Shown here piece by piece: positions 1 to 8,514 of a stretch of DNA of 64,000 nt. The DNA is from JBBRHQ01 sp963781345 (GTDB taxonomy: Bacteria; Actinomycetota; Thermoleophilia; Solirubrobacterales; 70-9). Numbering within the stretch: the first letter of the stretch is position 1; each line of letters opens with the position of its first letter. Below the pieces are notes generated by a model, which ran no database searches, was not told where the DNA came from, and saw only the letters and a list, made by a program, of their open reading frames with translations. The position numbers and the translations under genes were made by a program. Location of the stretch: the NCBI GenBank assembly GCA_963781345.1, contig CAWAFQ010000001.1, positions 186,001 to 250,000 on the forward strand. Direction: 5' to 3'.

Positions 1-111
1 CGCGAGCTGGAGGCCGCCGGCTTCGAGGACGTCGAGATCCAGGAGACACACCGCGTCCACGAACAGGCCGCTTCGGCCATTGTTCGCGCCCGGATGCCGG
101 CGACCCGATGA
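1..111 (+). CDS. C-terminal end of a SAM-dependent methyltransferase, ArsM-like (partial)
   Basis: An open frame enters from the left edge and stops at TGA 109-111, giving 36 residues that begin RELEAAGFEDVEIQ and end SAIVRARMPATR. The pattern 'AAGF-x-DVEI ... THRVHE ... AIVRA' resembles the last strand of class I methyltransferases, in particular the end of arsenite methyltransferases, which convert As(III) to methylated arsenicals. No catalytic part lies in the window, so the family call rests on the tail only. Other methyltransferases could end similarly. Confidence 0.45.
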   Translation, partial: RELEAAGFEDVEIQETHRVHEQAASAIVRARMPATR

Positions 112-193
112 GCACCGCCGAGCAACCCGCCTCGAGAGCCCGCAGGGGCTCTGCCTCCTCAAAGCCCTCCGCATCACGGCTCGCACTGCGAAC

Positions 194-934
194 CTAGAAG
201 TCCCTCCCCAGCCGATAGGCCTCCTGCAGGTAGGCGCGCCGAGCCCTCGTCCCCGACGGCGACCACGGCGTAGAAGTAGGCGTGGTGGGCCTCCTTGACC
301 CCGGCCATCTTCAGGCCCCACTCGCAGAGCACCGTGTCCATCGCATCCCGCCAGCCCTTGTCGTACTCCTCCTCGGTGAAGAAGGTCGGGGTGATGATCA
401 AGCCCCTTCTCCTGGGTGAGGAGCGGGACCCTGCCCTCCAGGTTCCCCTCTCCACCCCTCGGCGGTGAGGGTGTAGGCGAATCCGTAGGCGAAGACCCGC
501 TCGAGCCAGCCCTTGAGGATCGCCGGGAAGCCCATCCAGAACACCGGCGCGATGAAGATCAGCCCGTCGGCCTCGGCGACCAGCGCCTGCTGCTCGGCCA
601 CGTCCTCGGGCTTGTGCTTCCCGATTTCCTCGACGATCTCGGGGAGGCTCTTGTCACGGAGCCAGCGCCTCGCCATCCAGCGGCGAACCGGCCCCCCGGC
701 GAGATCCATGATCGCCCCGGCCGGATTCATCTCCTCCATGAGCTCCTCGGGGACCGACTCGTGGGCGAACTGGACTCCGTCCTGGGCCCGGAAGACAGGA
801 TCAAAGCCGATCGCGTTGAGGTCGTTCACCTTGTATTCGTGCCCGCCGTCTTCCAGTCCCCTGGTGACCTCTTCGAGGATGGCGTGGGTGAACGAGGTCG
901 GGTTGTGGTGGGCGTAGATGACCAGCACTCGCAT
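194..934 (-). pseudogene. NAD(P)H dehydrogenase (quinone), flavodoxin-like fold, frameshifted
   Basis: The gene starts at ATG 934, behind a strong GGAGGTGA ribosome site, with MRVLVIYAHHNPTSF, the phosphate-binding start of the flavodoxin-like NAD(P)H:quinone oxidoreductases (PF02525 family; FMN/FAD two-electron reductases of quinones). The core 'IFIAPVFWMGFPAILKGW' and 'FAYTLTAEGW' follow. The frame then breaks near 470. Family sequence continues in a second frame (LEGRVPLLTQEKG, about 470-410) and a third (LIITPTFFTEEEYDKGW to YAVVAVGDE, about 410-225). After another shift it ends in YLQEAYRLGRDF with stop at 194. At least three indels separate an otherwise complete protein of about 245 residues, so it is either a young pseudogene or a locally poor sequence. 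Confidence 0.75.
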
Positions 935-1087
935 GGCTCACCTCCGGAGAGGAGCGATCGGGGGAAGGAACCGGTCGGCCCCTCCTCACTTAGTCTGACG
1001 GGTGGTGGCGGGCGTGCTGGCCTACATAGACGCGGTCCCGGGTCGCCTGTACCCGCTGGATTCGCGTGGGTCCCAAGAGAGGAGTCT

Positions 1088-1393
1088 GTGATCGAGTCGA
1101 GCGTCGACAGCGGTGCCGGCTCGGCAGGGAACGAGAAGGACCTCCGAGCCCAGGCGATCAAGAGGATCGAGCGAAGGCGCAAGTTCCTGCGCGACCTGGT
1201 CTTCTTTCTCGTCGTCAACGCCGCGCTCTGGGGTATCTGGGCGCTGAACGGTGCGGAAACCGACGACCTCTGGCCGGCCTGGGTCAGCGGCATCTGGGGC
1301 GCCCTGCTCGTCCTCGACGCCTGGAAGGCCTACGGCGAGCGGCCGATCTCCGACAGGGAGATCGAGGCAGAGGTCAACCGGCTGAGGAGCTGA
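1088..1393 (+). CDS. 2TM domain membrane protein, copy 1
   Basis: 101 residues from GTG 1088, preceded by an AGAGGAG ribosome site. An acidic and basic N-terminus (about residues 1-40, many Lys/Arg) leads into two hydrophobic segments (FLVVNAALWGIWALNG and WVSGIWGALLVLDAW) joined by a short acidic loop with DDLWPAW. This is the layout of the 2TM domain family (PF13239), small inner-membrane proteins of unknown function often attached to histidine kinases. A second copy lies at 26584-26886 with almost the same protein, and the resemblance extends about 150 bp upstream of both genes, so the duplicated unit includes the promoter region. No partner gene is visible here. Confidence 0.75.
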   Translation: MIESSVDSGAGSAGNEKDLRAQAIKRIERRRKFLRDLVFFLVVNAALWGIWALNGAETDDLWPAWVSGIWGALLVLDAWKAYGERPISDREIEAEVNRLRS

Positions 1394-1489
1394 TCAGGCG
1401 ACGCTGTCGTCGGCACACCCTGGCCATGGCGCCACCGATTCGCTGACGAGCCCGAGCCCGGGAGAGGCTGAGCCGATCAGGCCACAGCC

Positions 1490-1690
1490 TCATCCCTTGG
1501 CCTTGCGGCTACCTCGAGGCGATACCCGCGAAGAGCGATTCCCTTCCCCGGGTCGGCGCGCTCGGGAGATGTTCACCGAGTCGAGGTCTCTGGCCAGCCT
1601 TGAGGTGCCGCATTCGAGGCAACCGATCATCGGACCGTACCTCGTGTAGGCGATCAGCCGAAGATGCACTGGGTTCAGATGCCGGCACAT
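1490..1690 (-). CDS. Small possible zinc-ribbon protein, uncertain
   Basis: The stretch 1394-1900 holds no convincing large gene. On the minus strand a 66-codon frame starts at ATG 1690, preceded by AAGGGAAG, and reads MCRHLNPVHLRLIAYTRY then GPMIGCLECGTSRLARDL. The Cys/His spacing (C-x-H at the start, C-x2-C later) would suit a small metal-binding knuckle. I do not recognise a family, and composition alone could produce such a frame in GC-rich DNA. Confidence 0.35.
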   Translation of the reverse strand: MCRHLNPVHLRLIAYTRYGPMIGCLECGTSRLARDLDSVNISRARRPGEGNRSSRVSPRGSRKAKG

Positions 1691-1900
1691 TGATTCTTCC
1701 CTTCTTGGAGTTCGGCACCGATATTCGACAGAAGGCATGAAAGCTCCTGAAAGATCCGCACCAAGACTTGGGAAAGATCTCGCCGCTCCGCTGCAACCTC
1801 TTCCAACCAGCAGTCACAGCACCCGACCACTTGGGACCGAAGCCGACATCGTGACCGGCGCGAGCGGTGGTCTTCAAGCGGCCCGCCTACACTCCATGGC

Positions 1901-3571
1901 GTGGTCTTCAAGGGCGGGGAAATTGGGGCGCTTGGCCGCCGATGCCACATCGGTCTTCGCGCGGCTGTATTCGCCGCCGCCGGGTCCCTGATCGGCGCCG
2001 GTCCTGCAGCGGCGGCCGCGGGCGACCTCGACACGAGCTTTGCTGCCAACGGCAAGCTGGTCCAGAACATCAACACGCTCGGCGGATACGCGAGTGTCGA
2101 CAGAGCTCAGGATGTGGTCGTACAGGCCGACGGAGAGATCGTCGTGGGGGGCTCGTGGTATGTCTTCAACACGAGCACCAACACGGTCCTCGGAAGTGGC
2201 TTTGGGGTCCTTCGCCTCACATCGGCCGGCGCCTCAGACGGAACCGGCTTGGGCGGCGGTCTCTTTTCGCGAGGAAGTCCGCCCCAGAACGGGGCAAACG
2301 GGATCGCGGTTCAGCCCGGAGGGGACATTCTTCTCGCTGGCACGAGCGGAACTATGGGCTCAGACTTCGTCGCAGCGAGACTCTCTGCCCCGAACGATGG
2401 TTTTGACTCGAGCTTCGGTCCTCCGAACGGGTTTGCACCGCTCGACTTCGCCGGCTTCGACGGTGCCGGGGTGGGAACCGATGGGGCCCAGGACCTCGCC
2501 CTGCAGCCGAACGGCAGCCTCGTCATGGCCGGCTACAGCGACAACGAGTTCGCGGTTGGGCGAATGACCTCTGCCGGGGCCGTCGACAACACCTTCGACG
2601 CCAACGGGCGCAAGCGGGTCGACTTCACCGGAAACGCCGACTTCGCAAGCTCCGTCGCGCTCTCGGGCTCGAAGATCATCGCCGCCGGCTACGCCGGGAC
2701 CAGCCCGAAACTGAAGTTCGCGATCCTCAGCCTCCTTGCCGACGGGACGCCCGACCCCAGCTTCGGGTTCGGCACCGGCACAAGCGTCAACGGCAGCGCG
2801 GAGATTCCCCACGGAGCCAACGCGATGGCGGTTGGGGCCGACGGCAGGATCATTGTCGCCGGGCCGGCGGGAGGAGACTTCGGCGTCGGCCGGTTGAAGA
2901 CGGATGGTCTTTATGACCCGTCGTTCGGCGCCAACGGCCAGGTTGCGATCGACTTCGGTGGGACCGACGTCGCAGATGCTGTTGCGTTGCAGCCGGACGG
3001 CAAGGTCCTCGTCGCCGGCACCGATGGAGATGGCTTCGCCGTTGCCCGGCTATTGAAGGACGGCAGCCTGGATTCCACCTTCGGCAGCGGCGGGAAGATG
3101 ACGGTCAACCTGGGTGGCACCGACGAGGCCTTCGGAGTGGCCGTGCAGCCGAACGGCAAGATCGTCCTTGCCGGGACGACCGGGACGGACTACGCGGTAA
3201 CCCGCCTGCTGGCTGATCCGCCGGGGCCGCAAGCTCGACGCTGTGCTGGCCGTCCCGCGACGCTCGTCGGCACCTTGGGTAACGATCGGCTCACCGGAAC
3301 CAGAGCAGCCGACGTCATCGTCGGACTCCGTGGAAACGACACGTTTTCGGGCCTCCGTGGAAACGACGCCGTCTGCGCTGGCCCCGGCAAGGACGTCCTC
3401 AGGGGAGGCACCGGCAAGGATCGGCTCTTCGGCGAGGGTGCCGCCGACACGCTGCACGGCGGTCCCGGCGACGACATCCTCGGCGGCGGCCCCGGCGAGG
3501 ATCGGCTCTTCGGCGAGGGTGGCCGCGACAGACTGCGCGGAGGACCGGGCAAAGATCTCCAGAGGCAGTAG
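1901..3571 (+). CDS. Secreted delta-60 repeat protein with C-terminal RTX-like calcium-binding repeats
   Basis: About 556 residues. The start at GTG 1901 is favoured because TACACT at 1888-1893 sits 7 nt upstream, giving a leaderless promoter, and because it leads straight into a signal peptide (hydrophobic run about residues 19-40, AAAAAGD cleavage region). Residues 41-430 contain repeated units of the type 'AVQPDGKILVAG...GF.VARL..DGSLD.SFG', the delta-60/DUF5122 repeat that folds into beta-propeller-like surface domains. Residues 450-550 are nonapeptide-type repeats (GNDRLTGT, GGPGDDILGG, GKDRLFGEG) typical of hemolysin-type calcium-binding proteins. It is expected outside the cell as a surface or secreted protein. 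No enzymatic motif is visible. Confidence 0.8.
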   Translation: MVFKGGEIGALGRRCHIGLRAAVFAAAGSLIGAGPAAAAAGDLDTSFAANGKLVQNINTLGGYASVDRAQDVVVQADGEIVVGGSWYVFNTSTNTVLGSGFGVLRLTSAGASDGTGLGGGLFSRGSPPQNGANGIAVQPGGDILLAGTSGTMGSDFVAARLSAPNDGFDSSFGPPNGFAPLDFAGFDGAGVGTDGAQDLALQPNGSLVMAGYSDNEFAVGRMTSAGAVDNTFDANGRKRVDFTGNADFASSVALSGSKIIAAGYAGTSPKLKFAILSLLADGTPDPSFGFGTGTSVNGSAEIPHGANAMAVGADGRIIVAGPAGGDFGVGRLKTDGLYDPSFGANGQVAIDFGGTDVADAVALQPDGKVLVAGTDGDGFAVARLLKDGSLDSTFGSGGKMTVNLGGTDEAFGVAVQPNGKIVLAGTTGTDYAVTRLLADPPGPQARRCAGRPATLVGTLGNDRLTGTRAADVIVGLRGNDTFSGLRGNDAVCAGPGKDVLRGGTGKDRLFGEGAADTLHGGPGDDILGGGPGEDRLFGEGGRDRLRGGPGKDLQRQ

Positions 3572-3692
3572 CCCTGATGGGCTGGTCGTCGTCAGACGGA
3601 CTAGCGGTAGCCAAGGCCTGTCACGGGGTGCCTTTGGGGAAGATTCAGTCCGTCCGCTGGAGCATGCCCAGATGCGGTCATTGCGGAGCCTC

Positions 3693-4364
3693 CTATAGCC
3701 CGCTGATGCCGTCACCGAGCAACTTCGCGCCGATGATCAGGAAGAGCACCGTCATGATCGTCGTGTTGTTCTGTGCCATCCAACTCCTGATCTCGTCGAG
3801 GATGGGCCTCGACCGCTCGCCGAGCGCGAAGTAGAGCGCCACCGGGAGGCCGGTGCCGAGCGTCCCGACGATGACGAACACGGAAAGCGCGACGGCCTGC
3901 TCTCCGGTCGAGACACCGGTCTGGGCGATCGCCGCGCCGGCCGCCGCCACCAGCAGCAGGTTCTTTGGGTTCAGAGCCGAGAGCAAGATCCCAAAACCGG
4001 CCGCCTTGGGGGAGGTAAAGCTGTCGGTCTTCTCCATCCAGGCCGGGAGCTGCGCCTCCTGACCAGGCTGCGGCCGCCCGCGCCACTGCTTCAGCGCCTC
4101 CGCGAGCACAAGGACGCCCAGCGCCACCTTGAAGACGCTCACCCAGTCCGCGGGGGCGCTCTGATCGCTGGCCTCGGCCCCACTCGAGACGAGCAGAACG
4201 ATCGCCCCGATAGTGGTGAGCCCCAGCACCCAGCCGGCAAGGAAAGCGAGGCCGTTCGGGCCGGCCCTGGGGGTCGCCAACATCAAGGTCACGCCGATGA
4301 TCGGAACCGGGCTGAGACCGACCGCGAGGCCGAAAGCGAGAATCTGTCCGATCGCCTCGCCCAC
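3693..4364 (-). CDS. GAP/SfLAP-type six-helix membrane protein
   Basis: Multi-span membrane protein of about 223 residues (GTG 4364; an upstream TTG at 4391 is possible). It opens with 'GQILAFGLAVGLSPVPIIGV', followed by 'LAFLAGWVLGLT', a charged middle loop (KQWRGRP...), 'GILLSALNPKNLLLVAAAG' and a last helix 'TIMTVLFLIIGAKLLGDG'. The order of helices and the SP-x-PI and NPKN motifs match the GAP family (PF11139; Sap, sulfolipid-1-addressing protein), integral proteins linked to export of glycolipids or peptidolipids in mycobacteria. The substrate here is unknown. It is transcribed divergently from the lipoprotein at 4436, with about 70 bp between them. Confidence 0.75.
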   Translation of the reverse strand: MGEAIGQILAFGLAVGLSPVPIIGVTLMLATPRAGPNGLAFLAGWVLGLTTIGAIVLLVSSGAEASDQSAPADWVSVFKVALGVLVLAEALKQWRGRPQPGQEAQLPAWMEKTDSFTSPKAAGFGILLSALNPKNLLLVAAAGAAIAQTGVSTGEQAVALSVFVIVGTLGTGLPVALYFALGERSRPILDEIRSWMAQNNTTIMTVLFLIIGAKLLGDGISGL

Positions 4365-4435
4365 GGGCCAGAGCCTACTCGCGCGGGGCAACGGGACGCG
4401 GCCGAGCTACGGGACCTTGGGACTATGCTCGGCGG

Positions 4436-4861
4436 ATGAGAAGGACCTTCACCAGCGGGGTGGGAGTGCTGGCCTCGGTCGCGCTGATCGCACTCGCTTT
4501 GCTGGCTGGATGCGGGGGTGGCAACGGGGCGACGACGCAAGGCGCCACGTCCCCGGCAAACTGCGATCCGCAGGCGTTCCTGCCGATCCTTCGGAGCGCG
4601 ATCGACAATCAGGCCAAGGAGCTGCGCATCGTCGAGGCACGGGTGAGGCGCTGCCGCAATGGGTACGCGCAGGTGTTCGCCGTGCCCGACCGCTCGGTCT
4701 GCAAGCCGGGCGTGCGCCACTGCTATGACACCGAGCAGGTCTTCTTTGGCCGGGTCGACGGCAGGTGGCGAATCCTGGCCTCCGGCACGGGCCTCAGTTG
4801 TCAGGACGCCGGCCTCGGCCCGAAGCTGCGCCAGGCCTGCCGGGCGCTCGGCTACTCGTGA
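4436..4861 (+). CDS. Putative secreted lipoprotein, function unknown
   Basis: 141 residues from ATG 4436; TATGCT at 4424-4429 ends 6 nt before it, suggesting a leaderless transcript. The N-terminus is a type II signal peptide with lipobox LLAGC (Cys about residue 26). The mature part has conserved-looking cysteine pairs (NCDPQ, VRRCRNG, SVCKPGVRHCYD, LSCQD, QACRAL), suggesting disulfides, with a central 'VFFGRVDGRWRILASGTG' resembling a small beta-rich domain. I do not recognise a named family. It ends 49 bp before the acyltransferase gene, so the two may be co-transcribed. Confidence 0.65.
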   Translation: MRRTFTSGVGVLASVALIALALLAGCGGGNGATTQGATSPANCDPQAFLPILRSAIDNQAKELRIVEARVRRCRNGYAQVFAVPDRSVCKPGVRHCYDTEQVFFGRVDGRWRILASGTGLSCQDAGLGPKLRQACRALGYS

Positions 4862-4910
4862 AGACGAGGGGGTCCTCGCCCCAGGTGCCGACGGGGGTAG
4901 GGGAAAACGC

Positions 4911-5894
4911 ATGAGAGAGATGTTCACCCAGGTGCTCGGTGCCACCCGCGCGACCGCCTCGGTAATGGCGCGGGACCTGCTCGGCTCCCGAGCCGAGGAC
5001 CCGCTGGCCGAGCGCGACCCGCAGTTCATCCGCGAGACCCTGCCGGGATTAGGCCGCCTGGCACAGCTCTACTTCCGCCCAAAGGTGCGGGGGCTCGAGC
5101 AGATCCCGGCCGAGGGGCCGGTGCTACTGGTCGGCAACCACTCGGGCGGGACACTGATCGCCGACACTTTCGCCTTCGCCTACAGCTTCTATGACCACTT
5201 CGGGCCCGACCGGCTGTTCCACCAGCTCGCCCACGATCTCGTCTTCGGGGTGCCAGGCCTCGCACCCCTGCGCAAGTACGGGACGATCCCGGCCAAACAC
5301 GAGAACGCGACGGCGGCGCTGGGTAAGGGCGCGGCGCTCCTGGTCTACCCCGGCGGGGACCACGAGACCTACCGCCCCTCCTGGCGATCCGGGGAAATCG
5401 ACTTCGGCCACCGCAGCGGCTTCGTCCGCCTGGCGCTGGTGGCCGACGTGCCGATCGTTCCGGTCGTCGCGATCGGGGGTCAGGAGACCGCCCTCTTCCT
5501 GACCCGCGGCGAGCGGCTCTCTCACCTCCTTGCCCTCGACCGGCTGTTGCGTCTCAAGGTCGTGCCGATCCAAATTGCGCCTCCCTTCGGCCTCACGGTG
5601 CTCGACTTCCCGGGCCGGATCCCGCTGCCCTCCCAGATCACGATCCAGGTTCTGCCCAGGATCGACCTACGCCGCCGGTTCGGCCCCGACCCTGACGAGG
5701 AGGCGGTCTACCACGCGGTCACGGCAATGATGCAGGAGGCGCTCGACGAGCTCTCGGCCGAGCGTGACCTGCCGGTAATCGGCACACTCGGCTCGCGCCA
5801 CGAGGAGAGCGAAGTCGTCGAGGAGCTCGAGCACGGTGGCCTCGAGCGCGAGATCGAGGCGGCGATCGAGGCCGAGAGCCCCCGGCAGGACTAG
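4911..5894 (+). CDS. Lysophospholipid acyltransferase family protein (PlsC-like), copy 1
   Basis: 327 residues from ATG 4911. Residues about 58-230 form a PlsC/LPLAT-type domain: 'GPVLLVGNHSGGTLIAD' carries the catalytic His, 'YPGGDHETYRPSWR' matches the substrate-binding EGTR-like block, and 'VPIVPVVAIGGQE' is the strand that closes the domain. Such enzymes move acyl groups from acyl-CoA or acyl-ACP to glycerolipid acceptors at the membrane. The N-terminal 40 residues and the acidic C-terminal tail (HEESEVVEELEHGG) lie outside the domain. A second copy at 43053-44036 has the same length and about a dozen base differences, yet the surrounding genes differ. Confidence 0.8.
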   Translation: MREMFTQVLGATRATASVMARDLLGSRAEDPLAERDPQFIRETLPGLGRLAQLYFRPKVRGLEQIPAEGPVLLVGNHSGGTLIADTFAFAYSFYDHFGPDRLFHQLAHDLVFGVPGLAPLRKYGTIPAKHENATAALGKGAALLVYPGGDHETYRPSWRSGEIDFGHRSGFVRLALVADVPIVPVVAIGGQETALFLTRGERLSHLLALDRLLRLKVVPIQIAPPFGLTVLDFPGRIPLPSQITIQVLPRIDLRRRFGPDPDEEAVYHAVTAMMQEALDELSAERDLPVIGTLGSRHEESEVVEELEHGGLEREIEAAIEAESPRQD

Positions 5895-5986
5895 GAACCC
5901 CTGGGCAGCCGGTACGGCGTCGGGATGGCGGATTCGGAGAGTCCCACGGATCACCTGGCGGACATGGACGCCACTCCTGCGACTCG

Positions 5987-7051
5987 TCAGCCCGTCCGCT
6001 GCAGCGCGTCGAGATGCGGCCACTCAGAAGGCGGTCCCTGGGGACGCCGAACCTTCTCGGGCCTGCTCGCCGGCGGCAGTCCGGCCAGCAGCTCGAGATT
6101 CTCCGGCCGGCGGAGCTGGGCGGCGACGGTGCGGCGGGCCACCTCGATCACCTGGTTTCGATTCTTCGTGCTCATCAGGTTCAGGCTCATCGTCTTCAGG
6201 TCCTCCCCCAGAGGCTGGACGAGGACAACTTCGGTGCCCGCGGCGCGCAGCTTCTTCGCCTCGCCGCCCAGCCGCCGCCCCGAGGCGCGGTGAAGCGCGA
6301 GCCGCGTCGCAGCACGCGGATCCAGCGCGCGGATTGGATGAAGCGTCGAGGTTGGATTGAGGCAGATCACCAGGTCCAGGCCTTCGCCACGCAGCACGTC
6401 GGCGTTCGACGCGGAGTAGACACCGCCGTCGACGAAAGGCCTTCCGCCGATCTCGACGGGCCGGTAGAACCCCGGCACCGCGCATGAAGCCGCGACCGCG
6501 TCGGCCAGTCCGGCCTCCGGCGCCCTCGGCGACCCGAACGCCACGCGCCGCCCGGTCTCGTAATCGCAGGCGACGATGCGCAGGCCCGGGTGGGGACCCC
6601 AACCCGACCGTACGACACGCCGGATCTGCTGCTTCAGCGGCTCGGTCGAGACCGGCCCGCGCGGCAGCCAGGCGCTGATCACGGCCGCGGGCGTGTGGCG
6701 GTCCGGACGCGAGAGGGTCCGCCGAAGCAGCGGCCAGGAGCCGGGGCCGATTCCCGGCATCCCACGATGCAGGCTGAATGCGGCACCGCCGGCACGGTCG
6801 GCCTCGGCCGAAGGGTGGCCCCCCGCATCCGTGATTCCTTCGAAGATCTCCCCGCGTGAGTGGGCCACCATGAACCATGGCGGAACGCCTGACGCACAGA
6901 GGGCCCCGATCATTGACCCGGCCGAGGTGCCGACGATGAGGTTGGCCTCCGCCGGATCCCAGCCCGTCTCAGCTGCGATGGCGTCCAGCCCGCCGGTCAG
7001 CCAGGCGCCCCCCTGGACCCCGCCGGCCCCCAGCACCAACCCGACCCTCAC
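5987..7051 (-). CDS. Patatin-like phospholipase
   Basis: 354 residues from GTG 7051, behind GAGGAGAG. It has all hallmarks of bacterial patatins: the oxyanion-hole loop GAGGVQGGAW at residues 8-17, the nucleophile elbow GTSAGS (Ser about 45) and the catalytic Asp in 'FVDGGVYSASNADVL' (about 210). These Ser-Asp dyad enzymes hydrolyse acyl esters of phospholipids or neutral lipids. No signal peptide is present, so it is cytosolic or peripheral. The neighbours (acyltransferase, acyl-CoA dehydrogenase) also act on acyl lipids, but the gene is transcribed convergently with the acyltransferase and is not in an operon with it. Confidence 0.85.
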   Translation of the reverse strand: MRVGLVLGAGGVQGGAWLTGGLDAIAAETGWDPAEANLIVGTSAGSMIGALCASGVPPWFMVAHSRGEIFEGITDAGGHPSAEADRAGGAAFSLHRGMPGIGPGSWPLLRRTLSRPDRHTPAAVISAWLPRGPVSTEPLKQQIRRVVRSGWGPHPGLRIVACDYETGRRVAFGSPRAPEAGLADAVAASCAVPGFYRPVEIGGRPFVDGGVYSASNADVLRGEGLDLVICLNPTSTLHPIRALDPRAATRLALHRASGRRLGGEAKKLRAAGTEVVLVQPLGEDLKTMSLNLMSTKNRNQVIEVARRTVAAQLRRPENLELLAGLPPASRPEKVRRPQGPPSEWPHLDALQRTG

Positions 7052-7200
7052 CGCTCTCCTCGGGTGGCGAGTCGTTTGCCGGGGTCTTCGCGGGATGCCA
7101 TGAGAGAAAGCTAGACGACAGGCTGATCGCCCGATCTCGGCCGAGTCCCACGGTCCCGGCCTGGCCTCTTGGGGTCGGGCTGCGCGGGTAGATTCGGTTC

Positions 7201-8412
7201 ATGCCGGTGGACTTCTCTCTCAGCGACGAGCAGCACGAGATTCGCGAGATGGCCCGCGATTTCGCCCGCAGGGAGATCCGTCCCGTCGCCGCCGAGTACG
7301 ACGAGCGCGAGGAGATGCCGTGGCCGGTGCTGAAGAAGGCGGCGAAGATCGGCCTGCTGAGCTACGGGCTGCCTGAGGAGTACGGCGGGGGCGGCGTCGC
7401 AGACGGCATCGTCGGCGTCACGAACTTCCTCGTCACAGAAGAGCTGGCCTGGGGCTGCGCGGCGATCGCCACCGAGATCACTTCCAGCACCTATGCGGCC
7501 GGCCCGATCCTCGCCTTCGGCAGCGAGGAGCAAAAACGCCGCTACCTGCCGCTCTTCTGCGACCCCGAGGAGCCACGATTGGGTGCCCTGTGCGTCACCG
7601 AGCCTCAGGCGGGCTCCGACGTCGCGGCGATCGCCACGACAGCGCACCGGGAGGGTGAGGAGTGGGTGCTGGACGGACGCAAGCAGTTCATCACCAACGG
7701 CGGCATCGCCGAGATCCATGTCGTCTTCGCCCGGGTCGAGGGCGAGCAGGGGATGGCGGGCTTCGTCGTCGAGCGGGGAACACCCGGGCTCGAGATGGGC
7801 CGCAAGGAGCGAAAGCTCGGAATGCGCGCCTCGCACACGGCGGAGGTGATCCTCGACGGCTGCCGCGTTCCGGCCGCGAACAGGCTCGGAACGGAGCTGA
7901 CCGCCGGCGACTCCGGCCCCCGGAGCGGTGGCGAGGCCGAGACGCCGCTCTCGGGGGCGGCGCAGGCGCTGTTCCTGCTGCAGTACTCGCGGATGACCTT
8001 CGCCGCGGCTGCGCTCGGCCTTGCCCGTGCGGGCTTCGAGTACGCGCGCGACTACGCGAAGGAGCGGGTGGCCTTCGGCGTGCCGATCGCCCAGCATCAG
8101 GCGATCGCCTTCAAGCTCGCCGACATGGCGACCGAGATCGAGTCAGCCCGGGCGCTACTGTGGCGGGCCGGGTGGCTCGCCACGTCCGGCCGCCCGCTGG
8201 CCAATGCCGAGGGCTCGATGGCCAAGTGCCTGACCGCCGACGTCGCGCTGCACTGCAGCAGCGAGGCGCTGCAGATTCTCGGCGGCCATGGTTACGTGCG
8301 CGACCACCCGGTCGAGAAGTGGTACCGCGACGCGAAGCTCTACCAGATCTGGGAGGGCACCAACGAGATCCAGAGGCTGGTGATCTCGCGCGCGATTCTC
8401 GGCGCGGCTTAG
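7201..8412 (+). CDS. Acyl-CoA dehydrogenase
   Basis: 403 residues. The family N-terminus 'FSLSDEQHEIREMARDFA' is at residues 4-21, then the FAD-contact block 'ALCVTEPQAGSDVAAI', 'FITNGG', and the C-terminal four-helix part with 'ALQILGGHGYVRDHPVEKWY'. The catalytic Glu lies in 'WEGTNEIQRLVIS' near the end. It catalyses alpha,beta-dehydrogenation of an acyl-CoA and passes electrons to ETF; the chain length cannot be read from sequence. ATG 7201 lies 6 nt after TAGATT (7189-7194), consistent with a leaderless mRNA. Confidence 0.9.
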   Translation: MPVDFSLSDEQHEIREMARDFARREIRPVAAEYDEREEMPWPVLKKAAKIGLLSYGLPEEYGGGGVADGIVGVTNFLVTEELAWGCAAIATEITSSTYAAGPILAFGSEEQKRRYLPLFCDPEEPRLGALCVTEPQAGSDVAAIATTAHREGEEWVLDGRKQFITNGGIAEIHVVFARVEGEQGMAGFVVERGTPGLEMGRKERKLGMRASHTAEVILDGCRVPAANRLGTELTAGDSGPRSGGEAETPLSGAAQALFLLQYSRMTFAAAALGLARAGFEYARDYAKERVAFGVPIAQHQAIAFKLADMATEIESARALLWRAGWLATSGRPLANAEGSMAKCLTADVALHCSSEALQILGGHGYVRDHPVEKWYRDAKLYQIWEGTNEIQRLVISRAILGAA

Positions 8413-8514
8413 GCGATCGCGCTCGGCTCGCCGTCGCGCCCGCAGACGACGGGTTGGGAGTGGACTGGGAAATGGGCCTACCTCGGGGGCGCGTGGCGAG
8501 CATTCTTCCGGCCG

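Noticed and set aside
1509..1877. 122-codon minus-strand frame
   Set aside because: No ribosome site or domain, and it overlaps the better-supported small Cys-containing frame and the promoter of the delta-60 gene.
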